The notes: a model not told the origin generated them from the letters alone. A stretch of 64,000 nt of DNA from Verrucomicrobiota bacterium (GCA_016199985.1 JACQFQ010000030.1:149145-213144), one strand, 5' to 3'. Shown: positions 45,687-56,040, numbered from the stretch's first letter. Program-made: numbers and translations.

Positions 45687-48269
45687 TCACGGCTCGCGAG
45701 GCGCCTGACCTTCGAACAGAGGACCGAGCAGCTGAAGTCCCAGGGGTTGATCGGGGCGATCCTTCAACAACCGCTCATACAGCGAACGCGCGCGCGTCGC
45801 GTCGGCCGGCGCCATCACGCGAATGACTCCCACAAGTCGGGCGTAGGCGGGCGTGAAGTGCAGGCTCGCCTTCACCGCCTCGAAGTACCGCTCGATCGCG
45901 CCTGACAGATCCGCGTCGGACTCCAGCGCCATGCCCCGCAGGTAGGCGTCCCTTGCTTTTGCGAACGCGATGACCTCTGGCGAAAGCGAAGCGCTTTCTC
46001 CGCCGCGCGATGACGGAGGGGAAAGCGCCGCCACGCGATCGAGAAGGCTCAGGGCCGCCGACTGCTGCTTCGAATGCCGGAAGGCCAGCGTCCTGGCCGC
46101 AAGAAAGCTGACGCGCGGAAAGGAGTCGAGGTTCAACGGGCTGTCGTCGACGAGGGCTCTCAGCCCGTCCGCTCCGACAACAAGGCATCCGAGCGCTTGA
46201 ATCGGATTAGCGATCCCGGCCGAGCGCAGCTCGCCGGGGTCCGCCTGTTTCATCCGCGCCTCGACGATCGTCCACTCCGACTTCGCGCCCGCCTCGATCC
46301 TTCCGACAAGGCCCACGACCGGAATGTCGATGTTGAAGTGCAGCAGCCAAAGCTCCGTGTTCGCGAACACGGACTGGAAGGTCGCGGCGATCGTTTGCCA
46401 GGCCGCGGTGTCGAGTTGATGCAACGGGAGCCATTGACAAAAGAGACCTCCGGGATTGAGCCGATCCCGGATGGATTGGAAATGCTCGCGGGTGTAGAGG
46501 GCGCCGGAGCCATCCTGGGCGGGGTGAAACAGATCCGCGATCACCACATCGTAGCGATCATGGGATCTTCGCAGAAAACTGCGCGCATCCGCGGCGTGGA
46601 CGCGAACACTGGGATTCCTTTGAGGCGATCGGTTCACGGAGGCAAACTGATCCATCATCCCCACGATCTCGGGCAAGAGCTCGACGGCATCGATTCTTAG
46701 GCCGGCGTAGGTGGTCGCCGCTCCCAGGGTGATCCCAGTTCCCGAGCCGAGGAACAAGGCCGATTGAGCGTTCGAGTGGAGCAGGAGCGGGAGGTGGGCC
46801 TGTCGGCGCTGGGCGACGGACGCCGCCGTTCCGCCCATTTGAAAACGATTGTTCACCCGCAGGCTGCGTTGCGCTTCCGCGTCGCTGAGCACCGTCACCG
46901 TCGCCAGGGATCCCGTTTTTGCCGCGACCAGTTGCGACCCTGGCGGGATCCTGATCAATCCTAGATCCTCAGGAAGCAGGCACACCACCGCTGTCAGGAT
47001 GAGGGAGATCGCCGTCGACCAGGTGCGGGCGTGCGGGATCAGCATCAGGTAGCCGAACGCGATCGCGAGGAAGCTCCACTTGTATCCGAGCGTCGGAAGC
47101 AGGAAGAGCCCTGTGATCGGAGCGCCAACGGCGCCGCCCAGAAAGTTGATCGCCGTGGCTCGCGCGACGCCCCCAGAGGTCCCTCGGGCGAGCTGCGCCA
47201 GATGCGAAAACCCCGCACCCGCGGCGAGACAGGGACCCAGGAAGACCGCCAGCCCGAGGGCCGATTCCGCGGTCCATATCCCAACGAGGCCGCTCCCAAA
47301 TCGTTCCGTCGCGAGCTCGAAGAACCCCAGGCCTCGCGGAAGAAAGCTGGCGCTGATGAGCACGCCCGCGGCCATCGATGGGAACAGCCACGCCAACACA
47401 TCCACGGGATGGCGGGCTCGCAGGAACCGTTGATACAGCGCGGCGCCCAGGGCGGTCGCGCCGAGAAAGCAGGCGAGCGCGATGGCGAAGGAGTAGACCG
47501 TGTTTTCAAACACCATCGACAACGCCCGCATTCCGACCATCTCAACGCTCAGCCCGAGAAAACCGGTCCAGGCCAGCGAGGCCCAGAGCCGAGTCATCGA
47601 CACCGCGCATCCTTCCCCCGCTCTCAATCGCGACCCGCGAGGCTTCTCGGTCTCCTTGTTGGATGAGGAGGATTGCGAGGACAGGCCGCGAAAGAGGAAG
47701 GAAGCCGTGATGTTGCAAAGCGACAACGCCAGCAACGAGCCGGGAAAACCGATGCGAGGCATCAACACGAAGGCCGAGAGAAGCGCCCCGGTCATTGCCC
47801 CCGCGGTGTTCCATGCGTAGGTCCAGGCCATGACCCGGCCATCGTGGCGCAGCTTCGACACCGTCGCCTCCATGGCCGGCAGTGTCGCGCCCATGGCCAG
47901 CGTCATCGGGAGCAATGCCAGTAGGGGGAGAAAGAAAACCAAGGCGCGTCCGGCGCCATCGCCCGTGACGGGCCCAGCCCAACGCTGCCAGCCAGCGCAC
48001 GCCGCGGGGATCCATGCCGCCGATCCCGCGACGCCCAGGCCGATCACAAGCTCCAGGAGGAACAAGCCGCGGATGGGGCAAGCGGCGATGCGTCCGGGCT
48101 TCCAGGCGGCGGCGCCTCCCGCGAGCCCGCACATGACGGCGCAGACCACCGCGATCACCGACGACATCTCATGTCCCAATCCGAGCGCGAACAACTTGGA
48201 CCACACCACCTGCGCGCCCACGCTTCCAGCTCCCGAGAGCGCCAATGCCGCTGAAAGCCGGAAGCGCAT
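45687..48269 (-). CDS. Membrane-fused spermidine synthase-like protein
   Basis: An 860-residue protein. The first half has about 12-14 hydrophobic segments, similar to fused MFS/spermidine synthase proteins. The second half (about 480-700) is a Rossmann methyltransferase-like domain with FLGSGTGITLGAA, IDAVELLPEIV, VHAADARSFLRRS and YDVVIADLFHPAQDGSGALYT, the aminopropyltransferase signature region. The C-terminus (about 770-850) has TPR-like helices. True spermidine synthases have a GGGDG loop; here it is GSGTG, so a different aminopropyl or methyl transfer is possible. It converges on the helicase gene with 14 bases between stops. Confidence 0.82.
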   Translation of the reverse strand: MRFRLSAALALSGAGSVGAQVVWSKLFALGLGHEMSSVIAVVCAVMCGLAGGAAAWKPGRIAACPIRGLFLLELVIGLGVAGSAAWIPAACAGWQRWAGPVTGDGAGRALVFFLPLLALLPMTLAMGATLPAMEATVSKLRHDGRVMAWTYAWNTAGAMTGALLSAFVLMPRIGFPGSLLALSLCNITASFLFRGLSSQSSSSNKETEKPRGSRLRAGEGCAVSMTRLWASLAWTGFLGLSVEMVGMRALSMVFENTVYSFAIALACFLGATALGAALYQRFLRARHPVDVLAWLFPSMAAGVLISASFLPRGLGFFELATERFGSGLVGIWTAESALGLAVFLGPCLAAGAGFSHLAQLARGTSGGVARATAINFLGGAVGAPITGLFLLPTLGYKWSFLAIAFGYLMLIPHARTWSTAISLILTAVVCLLPEDLGLIRIPPGSQLVAAKTGSLATVTVLSDAEAQRSLRVNNRFQMGGTAASVAQRRQAHLPLLLHSNAQSALFLGSGTGITLGAATTYAGLRIDAVELLPEIVGMMDQFASVNRSPQRNPSVRVHAADARSFLRRSHDRYDVVIADLFHPAQDGSGALYTREHFQSIRDRLNPGGLFCQWLPLHQLDTAAWQTIAATFQSVFANTELWLLHFNIDIPVVGLVGRIEAGAKSEWTIVEARMKQADPGELRSAGIANPIQALGCLVVGADGLRALVDDSPLNLDSFPRVSFLAARTLAFRHSKQQSAALSLLDRVAALSPPSSRGGESASLSPEVIAFAKARDAYLRGMALESDADLSGAIERYFEAVKASLHFTPAYARLVGVIRVMAPADATRARSLYERLLKDRPDQPLGLQLLGPLFEGQAPREP

Positions 48270-48317
48270 GGATCGTGCGTCTCTTGGAAACCCCGCGTTC
48301 GGCGCGGGATTCCGGCG

Positions 48318-49190
48318 TCACCAGCTGACGTTCTCGAGGAACTTTAGGCTCTGCGGCACCTGCTGCTCGGCCGTCGGGGATTCGTCCTCGATGAAGTAGT
48401 ATTTCACGCCGATTTTCCTGGCCGCCTTGAGAATGGCCGGCCAGTTCATCTGGCCTGTCCCGAGAACCACATCATTGGTCACATCCGAGGTGCCGTTCAT
48501 GTTGCCCTTCACTCCCTTCTTGAGGTCCTTCAGATGAATCAGCTCCCAGCGTTTCGGATACTTCTTCATCCACGCGACAGGATCATGTCCCGGGTTGACC
48601 ACCCACAGGATGTCCATCTCGTAGCACACGAGTCCGGGCTTCGTTTCCCGGATCAGCAGATCCAGGAGCGTGTCTTTGCCATGGGGCAGGAACTCGTAGC
48701 CATGGACATGGTAGAAAAACTTGATTCCCTGCTTCTTGAGCGCCTCGCCGGCCTTGTTGAACGTGGCGATCGCGTCGCGGCACTCGGCCTCGTCGAAATC
48801 TCCCTGATGAGGGATCCACGCGCAGCCGGCGTATTCGAGTCCGAGCGCCTTGGCTTCCTTGGCAACGGCATCGGGGTCGGCCTTGTAGCGCTCGTAGGGG
48901 AAGTGTCCGCTGACGGGCTTGAGTCCGGCGTCGGCGAGCATGGTCTTGAATCGGTCGGGCGACAGATTATGGGTCCCGGCCAGTTCCACATACTTGAACC
49001 CCATATTCTTCACCTTCTGGACGGTGGCGGGAACATTGCGGGTGAACTCCGCGCGGAGACTATAGAGCTGGAGGCCAATAGGGCCTTTGAAGCTGGGACC
49101 TGTGCCGGCGCTTCCCGACGAGGCTCCGAAAACGCTGGGCGACGTGGTCAGGCAAGCAAGGCCTATGGAAAGAAGGATGCATCGGTTCAT
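48318..49190 (-). CDS. Secreted sugar phosphate isomerase/epimerase-like protein
   Basis: A 290-residue protein of the xylose isomerase-like TIM-barrel superfamily (AP_endonuc_2). The start MNRCILLSIGLACLTTSP gives a signal peptide; an in-frame upstream ATG 63 bases earlier would bury it. Family features are GLQLYSLR, GFKYVELAG, the metal-ligand region FFYHVHGYEF, LVCYEMDILWV, ELIHLKDLKKG and YYFIEDES. Such secreted members are abundant in PVC phyla, often next to MocA-type enzymes, and are thought to isomerise free sugars. The substrate is unknown. Confidence 0.88.
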   Translation of the reverse strand: MNRCILLSIGLACLTTSPSVFGASSGSAGTGPSFKGPIGLQLYSLRAEFTRNVPATVQKVKNMGFKYVELAGTHNLSPDRFKTMLADAGLKPVSGHFPYERYKADPDAVAKEAKALGLEYAGCAWIPHQGDFDEAECRDAIATFNKAGEALKKQGIKFFYHVHGYEFLPHGKDTLLDLLIRETKPGLVCYEMDILWVVNPGHDPVAWMKKYPKRWELIHLKDLKKGVKGNMNGTSDVTNDVVLGTGQMNWPAILKAARKIGVKYYFIEDESPTAEQQVPQSLKFLENVSW

Positions 49191-49249
49191 GGGCAAGGGA
49201 TGTAACGCGACTCGCGTGGGGAAGGGAATCGTGAAGTTCTGAATTTCGC

Positions 49250-49435
49250 TCACCCATCCAGCCTCACGACCTCATCCGGCATGAACATCATCACCCACTC
49301 AAGCGCCTCGGTGCGATCCGCCATCGAACCGCCGCGCAGATAAAAGTGCCCGTCGATCTTGACGCACTTCGCGTCGCCAAACATCGCGATCAGCTCCTCG
49401 CCGCCAGTTCGGGTTTCGTTGGATTCAATCTTCAT
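49250..49435 (-). CDS. Small conserved-looking protein
   Basis: A 61-residue reading frame beginning MKIESNETRTGGEELIAMFG and ending in FMPDEVVRLDG. The composition is that of a small soluble protein, with VKIDGHFYLRGGS in the middle, and the codon use matches the neighbours. It resembles short verrucomicrobial hypothetical proteins I recall, but I cannot name a family. A longer frame begins 99 bases upstream and looks like read-through of noncoding DNA. It lies between prfC and the isomerase gene on the same strand. Confidence 0.55.
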   Translation of the reverse strand: MKIESNETRTGGEELIAMFGDAKCVKIDGHFYLRGGSMADRTEALEWVMMFMPDEVVRLDG

Positions 49436-49609
49436 GCCCAGGAGTCTGCCTCGAGGGGTGGGACATCCGCGGGGAGACGTGCTTTGTGGGTTCGTTTTCC
49501 TTGCTGGCCCTGCCGTTTGTGCGCGTTCGAGCACGATCCATGTTGTGGGTGATGTCGTGATCTTCAGTCGCGTTCTTGGGTTCCTTTCGCGACAACCATG
49601 CCACAGCGG

Positions 49610-49652
49610 AGCGGTCTCGCTGAGTGGGGCATTGCGCCCGGAGAGGACCGCT
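49610..49652 (-). terminator. Hairpin downstream of prfC
   Basis: AGCGGTC and GACCGCT enclose a GC-rich loop just after the prfC stop on the minus strand. No T run, so a weak terminator at most. Confidence 0.3.
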
Positions 49653-49682
49653 GAGTTGCGAGGGATGAGCTCCTCTTTAGGT

Positions 49683-51278
49683 TTAGTCGGCTTCGACGGG
49701 CAACGCGGACAGAGGGGCCTTCGGATTGGTCTGCGCGAAATAATTCGCGGACCAATCGTTGGTGAAAAGGATCACGGGATGGTTGGTAATGTCGAAGGCG
49801 ATCGCGGCGCCGGTGGGCAGAGCCAGCGCGTCGAGCTCCGCGTCGTTCAACCCTTTGGGCAGCCATCGCAGGACGGTCCAAGGCGTGGTCTCCAGCCGCG
49901 ACGGCGCGCCGTATTCGCTCTCCAAACGGAATTGGACGACCTCGAACTGCAACGGGCCGACCGCCGCGAGAAGCGGTGTTTTCACAACCGAGTTGCGCAG
50001 GCTCAACACCTGGATCACGCCTTCCTGCAGCAGCTGATCCAGGCCCTGACGGAATTGCTTGTAGCGCGACGGATTCGGATTGTGCAGCGACGCGAAGGCC
50101 TCGGGCGTAAACCGCGGAATCTCCTTGTAGCTGATCGCAGGGTCCGTGGTGAGAGTGTCGCCGATGCCGAAGTCGGGCAACCCCACAAGGCCAATGATGT
50201 CGCCGGGGAACGCCTCGTTGAGCGTTTCGCGCTCGTTCCCGAAAAGCTTGTGCGAGCTCGACAGGCGCACTTTCTTTCCGGTCCGTGGATGGTTCACGGT
50301 CATGTCCCGCTCGAACTGCCCCGAGCAAACTCGGATGAACGCGATGCGATCGCGATGTCGCGGATCCATGTTCGCCTGTATCTTGAAGATGAACCCGGAG
50401 AACGCCGGGTTCTCGGGCGAGATCGGAGTGCCGGCCATCACGCGCGGACGCGGCGGCGGGGAATACTTGAGGAACCCGTCCAGCAGGAGCTGCACTCCAA
50501 AGTTGTTGATGCCGCTCCCGAAAAAAACCGGCGTGATCTTCCCGGCCAGCACTTCCTCCTCGTTGAACATCTCGCCCGCGACCGAGAGCATCTCCAGTTC
50601 CTCGGAGACCTTGCGGAACGTCGCGTCGTCGAGGCGCTCGCGGATGATGGGGTCGTCGAGGGTTCCGATCGACACGGGCGCCCGGTATTGTCCGCCGACG
50701 GTCCGTTCGAAGAGATACACCTGCTTCTCGTGGCGATCGAAGACGCCCTGGAATTCAAATCCTGTTCCGATCGGCCAGTTCACCGGAAAGGCGCCGATGC
50801 CGAGCACCTTCTCCAGCTCATCGAGCAAGGCGAGAGGATCGCGCATCGGACGATCGCACTTGTTCATGAAGGTGAAGATGGGAACGCCGCGGTAGCGGCA
50901 AACTTCGAACAGTTTCCGCGTTTGAGCTTCGATGCCCTTCGCGGAATCGATCACCATGACGACGGCGTCCACGGCGGTGAGGACGCGGTAGGTGTCCTCG
51001 GAGAAATCCTTGTGACCGGGGGTGTCGAGCAGGTTGATGTAGTAGCCGTTGTAGTCGAACTGAAGAACGGTGGAGCTGATCGAGATGCCGCGCTTGCGCT
51101 CCAGCTCCATCCAGTCGGAGGTCGTGGCGCGCTGGTTTTTTCTGGCGGTGACCGAGCCCGCGAGCTGCACGGCGCCGCCGTAGAGCAAGAGCTTCTCAGT
51201 CAGCGTCGTCTTCCCCGCGTCTGGGTGGGAGATGATAGCAAACGTGCGACGCTTCAGAATTTCTTTCTGGATATCCAC
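49683..51278 (-). CDS. prfC: Peptide chain release factor 3
   Basis: A 531-residue translational GTPase that removes RF1/RF2 from the ribosome after termination. G1 SHPDAGKTT, switch region RGISISSTVLQF, G3 DTPGHKDFSEDTYR, G4 NKCDRP and the RF3-type sequence DIQKEILKRRTFAII identify it. Domains II and III follow with GFIFKIQANMDPRHRDRIAF and QFEVVQFRLESEYG. I chose GTG (VDIQKEIL) because family proteins begin there; an upstream ATG would add 13 atypical residues. The assignment over EF-G or LepA is secure from MDPRHRDR and length. Confidence 0.94.
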   Translation of the reverse strand: MDIQKEILKRRTFAIISHPDAGKTTLTEKLLLYGGAVQLAGSVTARKNQRATTSDWMELERKRGISISSTVLQFDYNGYYINLLDTPGHKDFSEDTYRVLTAVDAVVMVIDSAKGIEAQTRKLFEVCRYRGVPIFTFMNKCDRPMRDPLALLDELEKVLGIGAFPVNWPIGTGFEFQGVFDRHEKQVYLFERTVGGQYRAPVSIGTLDDPIIRERLDDATFRKVSEELEMLSVAGEMFNEEEVLAGKITPVFFGSGINNFGVQLLLDGFLKYSPPPRPRVMAGTPISPENPAFSGFIFKIQANMDPRHRDRIAFIRVCSGQFERDMTVNHPRTGKKVRLSSSHKLFGNERETLNEAFPGDIIGLVGLPDFGIGDTLTTDPAISYKEIPRFTPEAFASLHNPNPSRYKQFRQGLDQLLQEGVIQVLSLRNSVVKTPLLAAVGPLQFEVVQFRLESEYGAPSRLETTPWTVLRWLPKGLNDAELDALALPTGAAIAFDITNHPVILFTNDWSANYFAQTNPKAPLSALPVEAD

Positions 51279-52133
51279 AAGAGCGGGCCAACCTAGCAAA
51301 CCCCCCACTGAGCACAAGCCATGAAGCCGGACGATTGTTAAACGGCTGAAGGCCGCGCGCGCGCCGATGTCGCGCGCGAACCTGGGCTGGGCTGGATCGA
51401 AAGCCTGTTTAAGGTTCTGGCCGCGCGGCGGGCCTTGGATCTGCGTCCTGTCGTGAACGCAATGCAGCAGGCTGGAAAGCGCGCCGGGCGAGACATCATG
51501 GATGAGTTGAACAGAAGCAGGCGCGCACTCAACGAGGTGGGCGGTGGCATCCGCAGACCGTCAACGTCCCCCTGCACCGAATCGCCAAGCTGCCCCTGAG
51601 CTGATCAATCTCTGGTCTCCTGCACGAATCGGCGGCACACGAAGCGACTGTTTGCGGCTTTCAGATTTGAAAGCAAAAGAAGCTTTCGAATCGATAACGA
51701 CACGAACCACGCTCTCTCGAACCATGCGTGCGAGGCGTCCCCGTCATGAGACATTCCTTCTCGCTCAAAGTATTTTCAGAATAATTAGCGGAACTTGTTG
51801 ACACGATAATTTTGGAGGCGTAGACGTTTTCGCGTTCAGGAATTGAAGAGCTTGCAAGAGCAAGCCAGTGGAGAGGCAAGGAGTCGTTGAGCCACTCCAA
51901 GGAACAAATCAAAAGCCAGAGAACTGTCCGCACAATGTGCGCTAAATTCTCAGTCAGTCCCATAGGAAGGACGACCTCAGGCCCTAGGCCCAAGGCTACT
52001 CTGCTCTCCCATTTTTCCTGGCATCGCCGCCCCCCAGATTTCGGCATAAAGCGAGGCCTCTCTTCGGCCTTCTCTCGCCCCCGCCTCAGCCTTCGTTGCG
52101 TTGTCCTCCCTGCCCCTCAACCTCCGCCACTCC
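51279..52133. other. Long intergenic region before the RHS locus
   Basis: About 850 bases without a convincing gene. Between 51390 and 51600 the plus strand can encode ESLFKVLAARRALDL and NAMQQAGKRAGRDIMDEL, but no start codon sits near and a stop precedes it; it may be a gene relic. From about 51660 composition becomes AT-richer. Hairpins GAAAGC-AAAAGAA-GCTTTC (near 51668) and GCTTGC-AAGA-GCAAGC (51850-51865) are present. TTGACA near 51798 could be part of a promoter for the downstream locus, but no good -10 follows. Confidence 0.5.
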
Positions 52134-55112
52134 ATGAGAACACTCCTCTTTCTCGGTGTCGTCCTTGGATCCTTGCCTCTCTTCTCGCAGGAAACCCAAG
52201 TGATCGAGCGAGGGCCTCACCACCGTGTGGTGAACATCACTGAACCGCCGAGCCCTGAGTCTCCCAACGGCCGCGTGGTTCGATACACTGAGCTCGCCGC
52301 AGGGATGCATTACTGGGATGGAACGGAGTGGCGTGAGTCGGACGCGGATTATGATCTGAACGGTCCGACGGCACTTGCCCAACACACCGCGCACCGTGTG
52401 ACGCTGAAATCAAACCTCGCCGAAGCGGACTCGGTTCAGGTGATCACGCCGGATGGGAAAGACTTTTATGCGCGTCCCCTCTTCCTGGCCTATCGGGACG
52501 GGACGAATGTTGCCCTGGTGGCCGAGGTGAAGGATTGCGTGGGTGAATGGGTCGCCCCAGGCGTGGTGGTGTACAACGATGCTTTCGACGGGATTGAAGC
52601 AGCAGTGCGCCTGACCGTGACACAGTTCGGCTTTGAGCAGGATGTCGTGCTCTTGAACCAACAAGGCCTGAACCCAGCCACAGATTACGGAATGAACGTT
52701 CAAACCGCGACTCTGGAATGCTGGTCGGAAGTGACACGGGCGCCCCAGGCGGAGCAGGTGACGCTGGCGATGCCCAACCAGGAGCAGGATGTGCTTCTGA
52801 AGTTCGGAACGATGGAAATGCGACAAGGCTCCGCCTTCACCAGCAGTGGAGAAGGACCCGAGCTTCCTGTTTTCAAGCGTTACGGAGTCATTGCAGGGAA
52901 AACGTATCTCGTGGAATCGGTCCGCAGCCGGGATTTCTGGCAACTGCTTGAAACACTGCCCCCACCGCCCGAGGCCAATCCAGACGACGTCCGCGTTAAA
53001 CCCAGGAAGCCACTGAACTCGGACCGCGAACTCCTCGCGAGTCTCAAGGGGAAGAGTGGGAAGAAGCTGACCACGGCGCAGTTCAAACGGGGAGTCTGGG
53101 ACAAGAAGAAGGCCGTCGTGTTGGACTACCAGCTCGTCCAATCCAATACCAACAACTGGGTGTTCACGGCAGGAGAAACATTCTTAATCAGTGGGCCGAC
53201 GGTGTTCTCAGGCGCAACCCGCTTTGAAGGCCCCTGTACCATCAAGTTCTCAAAGAACGCGAGTGCGTCACTCAGCATCAGCGGGCCTGTGGTGTGGGAC
53301 GCGGGTCCGTATCGAGAAATCATCTGCACGGCCCGCGATGATGACTCGGTAGGGCAGCCGATCTCGACCGGCACGTTGTCGGGAACCTATGCGACGGCTG
53401 CGCTCAATCTGACGGGCTCGGGCCAGGCGACCCTGATGCTTCAGTATCTCCGAGTGTCGTATGCGCAAACGGCGGTGCAGGGACAATACTTCGGCTCAGC
53501 GAACCCTCTGACCGTTCGTCACGCCCAGTTCATAAACTGTGCAGAGGGCTTCCGAGGGCAGTTTGGGACCTACAAAATCCAGAACGTGTTGATGACGGGA
53601 CTGGGTGTTGCGTTCAGCTCCTACTACAACGCCACGATCCAAGCAGCGCACCTCACGGTCAATGGGACGCCGCTGTTCCATCAAACCTCCTACAATCCGT
53701 CCGTTTCAACGTTCGTTGTTGATAACAGCATCCTCAACGGAAGCAGCACATCCGGGCTGAGCTATTCGGGGACGGGGACAAGCTACTATTATCCAGCGTC
53801 GACAGTGCCACTCTTCACGGCTGTGGGAGGCGGAAGTCACTACCTTCCGAAGACCAGCTCGCTGCGAAACACGGGGACTGCAACGCTCGACACGACGCTG
53901 GCTGCGGATCTGAAGCTGATGACAACAGAGCCGCCTGGAGTTTTGACCTCTGACGTGCAGGTGGACAATGAACTGAATGTCAGTGCCCAGCGCGACACGG
54001 ACACACCCGATGCTGGATTCCACTACAGCCCGGTGGACTGGTTGGTATCGACGCTCGGAGTAGCGGGCTGCAATCTGACTTTGAAAGGCGGAGCTGTGGT
54101 GGGGTTCACGGGGTCGGCAGGGATCTGGTTGAAGCCGGGAAGCAGCCTTTCGAGCCAAGGCCTGCCGCATCGGATGAATGTGATCACACGATACTCGCTG
54201 GTGCAGGAAAGCCCGGCGGCGGGAGCCTCTGGAGGAGGAGTCGTGGCCACGGCGATCTACACAGGGAACACAGGAGTGACGCTTGCGACGGCGCCGAGTG
54301 TGGATTGTCGGTTCACGGCGTTTCATCCGGGCTACGGATCCTACCATCTCTCCACCTCCGATGGAGTGGGTGGAACCTCGTTCTATCTGACGAAATCGGT
54401 TCTGCTGCGGGATTGCCAGTTCTACGGCGGCGCGTTGAGTCTTGGAGCCAACACGGCGAGCGCGACCGTGACGTTGAACAACAATCTTGTGTATCGAGGC
54501 AGTGTGGTGTGTGGAGGGCTCATGACTTTTAGCATGAGGAACCACCTCAACTACAAGACGGCGATCTCAGTGACAGCGCCAACGGGGAATACGTGGGTCT
54601 TTAAGGACAATGCATTTGATGCGTGCACGGTGACGCAGAGTGGAGCGGCGGTGACCCATGACTACAACGGCTACGTGAACGCGTCGGCGCGACTGACCCC
54701 CTCAGCACCCAATGATCGGGTGATCGCGAGCTTTGCGTACTCGACAGCGAGCGTGGGCTTGGGGCCGTGGTATCACACGGACGCGACCTATGCGACGGGC
54801 CTCGTCGATCGTGGGAGTCAGACGTGGGGAGCTGCTGGATTGGCGCACCACACCGTGAAGACGGCGCAGACGCCCGAGAGACTGGACGCATCATCCGCAA
54901 GCAATGCGTTAGTGGACGGTGGATTTCACTTTGCGGCGATCGATGTGACGACGGGGCTTCCTATGGACTCAGATGGGGATGGGCTATTTGACGTGATTGA
55001 GGATAGCAATGGGGATGGGATAGCTGGGGCGGGGGAGTCGAGTTGGACGAGCCCGAACAATGGGCTGGGTGGAGGAACACTGTTTCTGCTTTTCACCCCT
55101 TTGAAACCATGA
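52134..55112 (+). CDS. Secreted protein of the RHS locus, beta-helix-like
   Basis: A 992-residue protein with a signal peptide (MRTLLFLGVVLGSLPLFSQE). The N-terminal part (about 40-210) contains GMHYWDGTEWRESDADYDLN and VVVYNDAFDGIEAAVRLTV. The middle (about 340-900) is Ser/Thr/Gly/Asn-rich with regular short strands, suggesting a parallel beta-helix. Near the C-terminus MDSDGDGLFDVIEDSNGDG is a thrombospondin-type-3-like, calcium-binding motif. The ATG was chosen because it begins the leader. It directly precedes a Cys-rich protein and the RHS gene on the same strand. I recall similar proteins upstream of RHS genes in other Verrucomicrobia; a role in RHS display or delivery is inferred. Confidence 0.6.
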   Translation: MRTLLFLGVVLGSLPLFSQETQVIERGPHHRVVNITEPPSPESPNGRVVRYTELAAGMHYWDGTEWRESDADYDLNGPTALAQHTAHRVTLKSNLAEADSVQVITPDGKDFYARPLFLAYRDGTNVALVAEVKDCVGEWVAPGVVVYNDAFDGIEAAVRLTVTQFGFEQDVVLLNQQGLNPATDYGMNVQTATLECWSEVTRAPQAEQVTLAMPNQEQDVLLKFGTMEMRQGSAFTSSGEGPELPVFKRYGVIAGKTYLVESVRSRDFWQLLETLPPPPEANPDDVRVKPRKPLNSDRELLASLKGKSGKKLTTAQFKRGVWDKKKAVVLDYQLVQSNTNNWVFTAGETFLISGPTVFSGATRFEGPCTIKFSKNASASLSISGPVVWDAGPYREIICTARDDDSVGQPISTGTLSGTYATAALNLTGSGQATLMLQYLRVSYAQTAVQGQYFGSANPLTVRHAQFINCAEGFRGQFGTYKIQNVLMTGLGVAFSSYYNATIQAAHLTVNGTPLFHQTSYNPSVSTFVVDNSILNGSSTSGLSYSGTGTSYYYPASTVPLFTAVGGGSHYLPKTSSLRNTGTATLDTTLAADLKLMTTEPPGVLTSDVQVDNELNVSAQRDTDTPDAGFHYSPVDWLVSTLGVAGCNLTLKGGAVVGFTGSAGIWLKPGSSLSSQGLPHRMNVITRYSLVQESPAAGASGGGVVATAIYTGNTGVTLATAPSVDCRFTAFHPGYGSYHLSTSDGVGGTSFYLTKSVLLRDCQFYGGALSLGANTASATVTLNNNLVYRGSVVCGGLMTFSMRNHLNYKTAISVTAPTGNTWVFKDNAFDACTVTQSGAAVTHDYNGYVNASARLTPSAPNDRVIASFAYSTASVGLGPWYHTDATYATGLVDRGSQTWGAAGLAHHTVKTAQTPERLDASSASNALVDGGFHFAAIDVTTGLPMDSDGDGLFDVIEDSNGDGIAGAGESSWTSPNNGLGGGTLFLLFTPLKP

Positions 55113-55149
55113 GTTAGCCACTGGGCATGACTCGAAGATCGGACAAGGT

Positions 55150-56034
55150 ATGAAAACATTCAGATTAAGAGGCGAGTTGGGAGTGCTCTGGCTGTTGCTA
55201 GAAGCAGGCAGCGCCTTGCAAGGAGCCGCGCCCTGCAACTTCCGCGTGGAGGTGGAAGGTTTTGTTGGGCAAGGGACAAGAATCAAGTGTGGAATAGCCA
55301 GCGACACCGAATCGTGCAGCACGATGCGATACTCGCAAAGGACCGTTGTCGAGAATAGCAGCAAGGCTTGCAGTGGAGGGGTCACCGTAGACTTTCATGA
55401 CACGGTGGTGTCGAGCTTCCCTGCCGCAAGGGCGCCCGCTACCCCGTGTGCGGCAGGCACTGACTCGCATAGTGGTTCCCGCACCGTTCATGATCCGGAA
55501 CTTCCGGGTCCCGACCATCAGTGCGTGACGACCTGGAACAATGCGCCGTCCCTGCCGAATTTTGCGACGCTCTGCGGACTTCCGAGCGCGTGCAGTTGTG
55601 CCTCCGGCTGCACGCCGTCGACGACCTATCAAAATCCGTTCTCGGATGCGGATCTCAAGACGGCTGCGGTCGCCGCCGTCACCTTTCCGAATGCGGGTCA
55701 GGAACAGTGGACTGGAAGCGCGGTTTCCGGCTACACATTCGGGACGAACCCTGATGTTTCTGGGACTGCCACAAAGTGCATCTATCGATTCAAGGTTCAC
55801 GGAACGGAGGCCAAGCAGGGTTACCAGATAAAGTGGGAGGTGTGGGAAGCGGATCCGAGTGGCGTGCGATTGTATAGGCGAGAGACGGCTCACTTTGATG
55901 GGAATGGAGAATCTGTAAAGATTGTGTCTGGCGGACTGCTGGATGTTCCAAGCTGGGGAGGGGCCGCCTGCCAGACGCCGGGTAGCGCCATCCGGTTTGT
56001 GAGAGGCGAATCCATCAAAGTGATCGAGGAGTAG
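55150..56034 (+). CDS. Cys-rich secreted protein of unknown function
   Basis: A 294-residue protein with an N-terminal hydrophobic stretch (LGVLWLLLEAGSALQG) and about a dozen Cys, including a CGLPSACSCASGC cluster. It contains VEVEGFVGQGTRIKC and FKVHGTEAKQGYQIKWEVWE. No known domain recognised. It lies 37 bases after the 992-residue protein gene. Its last codons contain the GAGGAG ribosome site of the RHS gene, so it is probably translated together with it. Extracellular disulphide bonding is likely from the Cys content. Confidence 0.6.
   Translation: MKTFRLRGELGVLWLLLEAGSALQGAAPCNFRVEVEGFVGQGTRIKCGIASDTESCSTMRYSQRTVVENSSKACSGGVTVDFHDTVVSSFPAARAPATPCAAGTDSHSGSRTVHDPELPGPDHQCVTTWNNAPSLPNFATLCGLPSACSCASGCTPSTTYQNPFSDADLKTAAVAAVTFPNAGQEQWTGSAVSGYTFGTNPDVSGTATKCIYRFKVHGTEAKQGYQIKWEVWEADPSGVRLYRRETAHFDGNGESVKIVSGGLLDVPSWGGAACQTPGSAIRFVRGESIKVIEE
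56026..56031 (+). promoter_or_regulatory. Shine-Dalgarno site of the RHS gene
   Basis: GAGGAG lies nine bases before the ATG at 56041, overlapping the end of the preceding gene. It supports the 56041 start over the later ATG at 56116. Confidence 0.7.
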
Positions 56035-56040
56035 TGGCAT

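Noticed and set aside
51390..51600. Plus-strand frame with ESLFKVLAARRALDL
   Set aside because: No start codon or ribosome site, and a stop directly precedes it; kept only as a possible relic in the intergenic entry.
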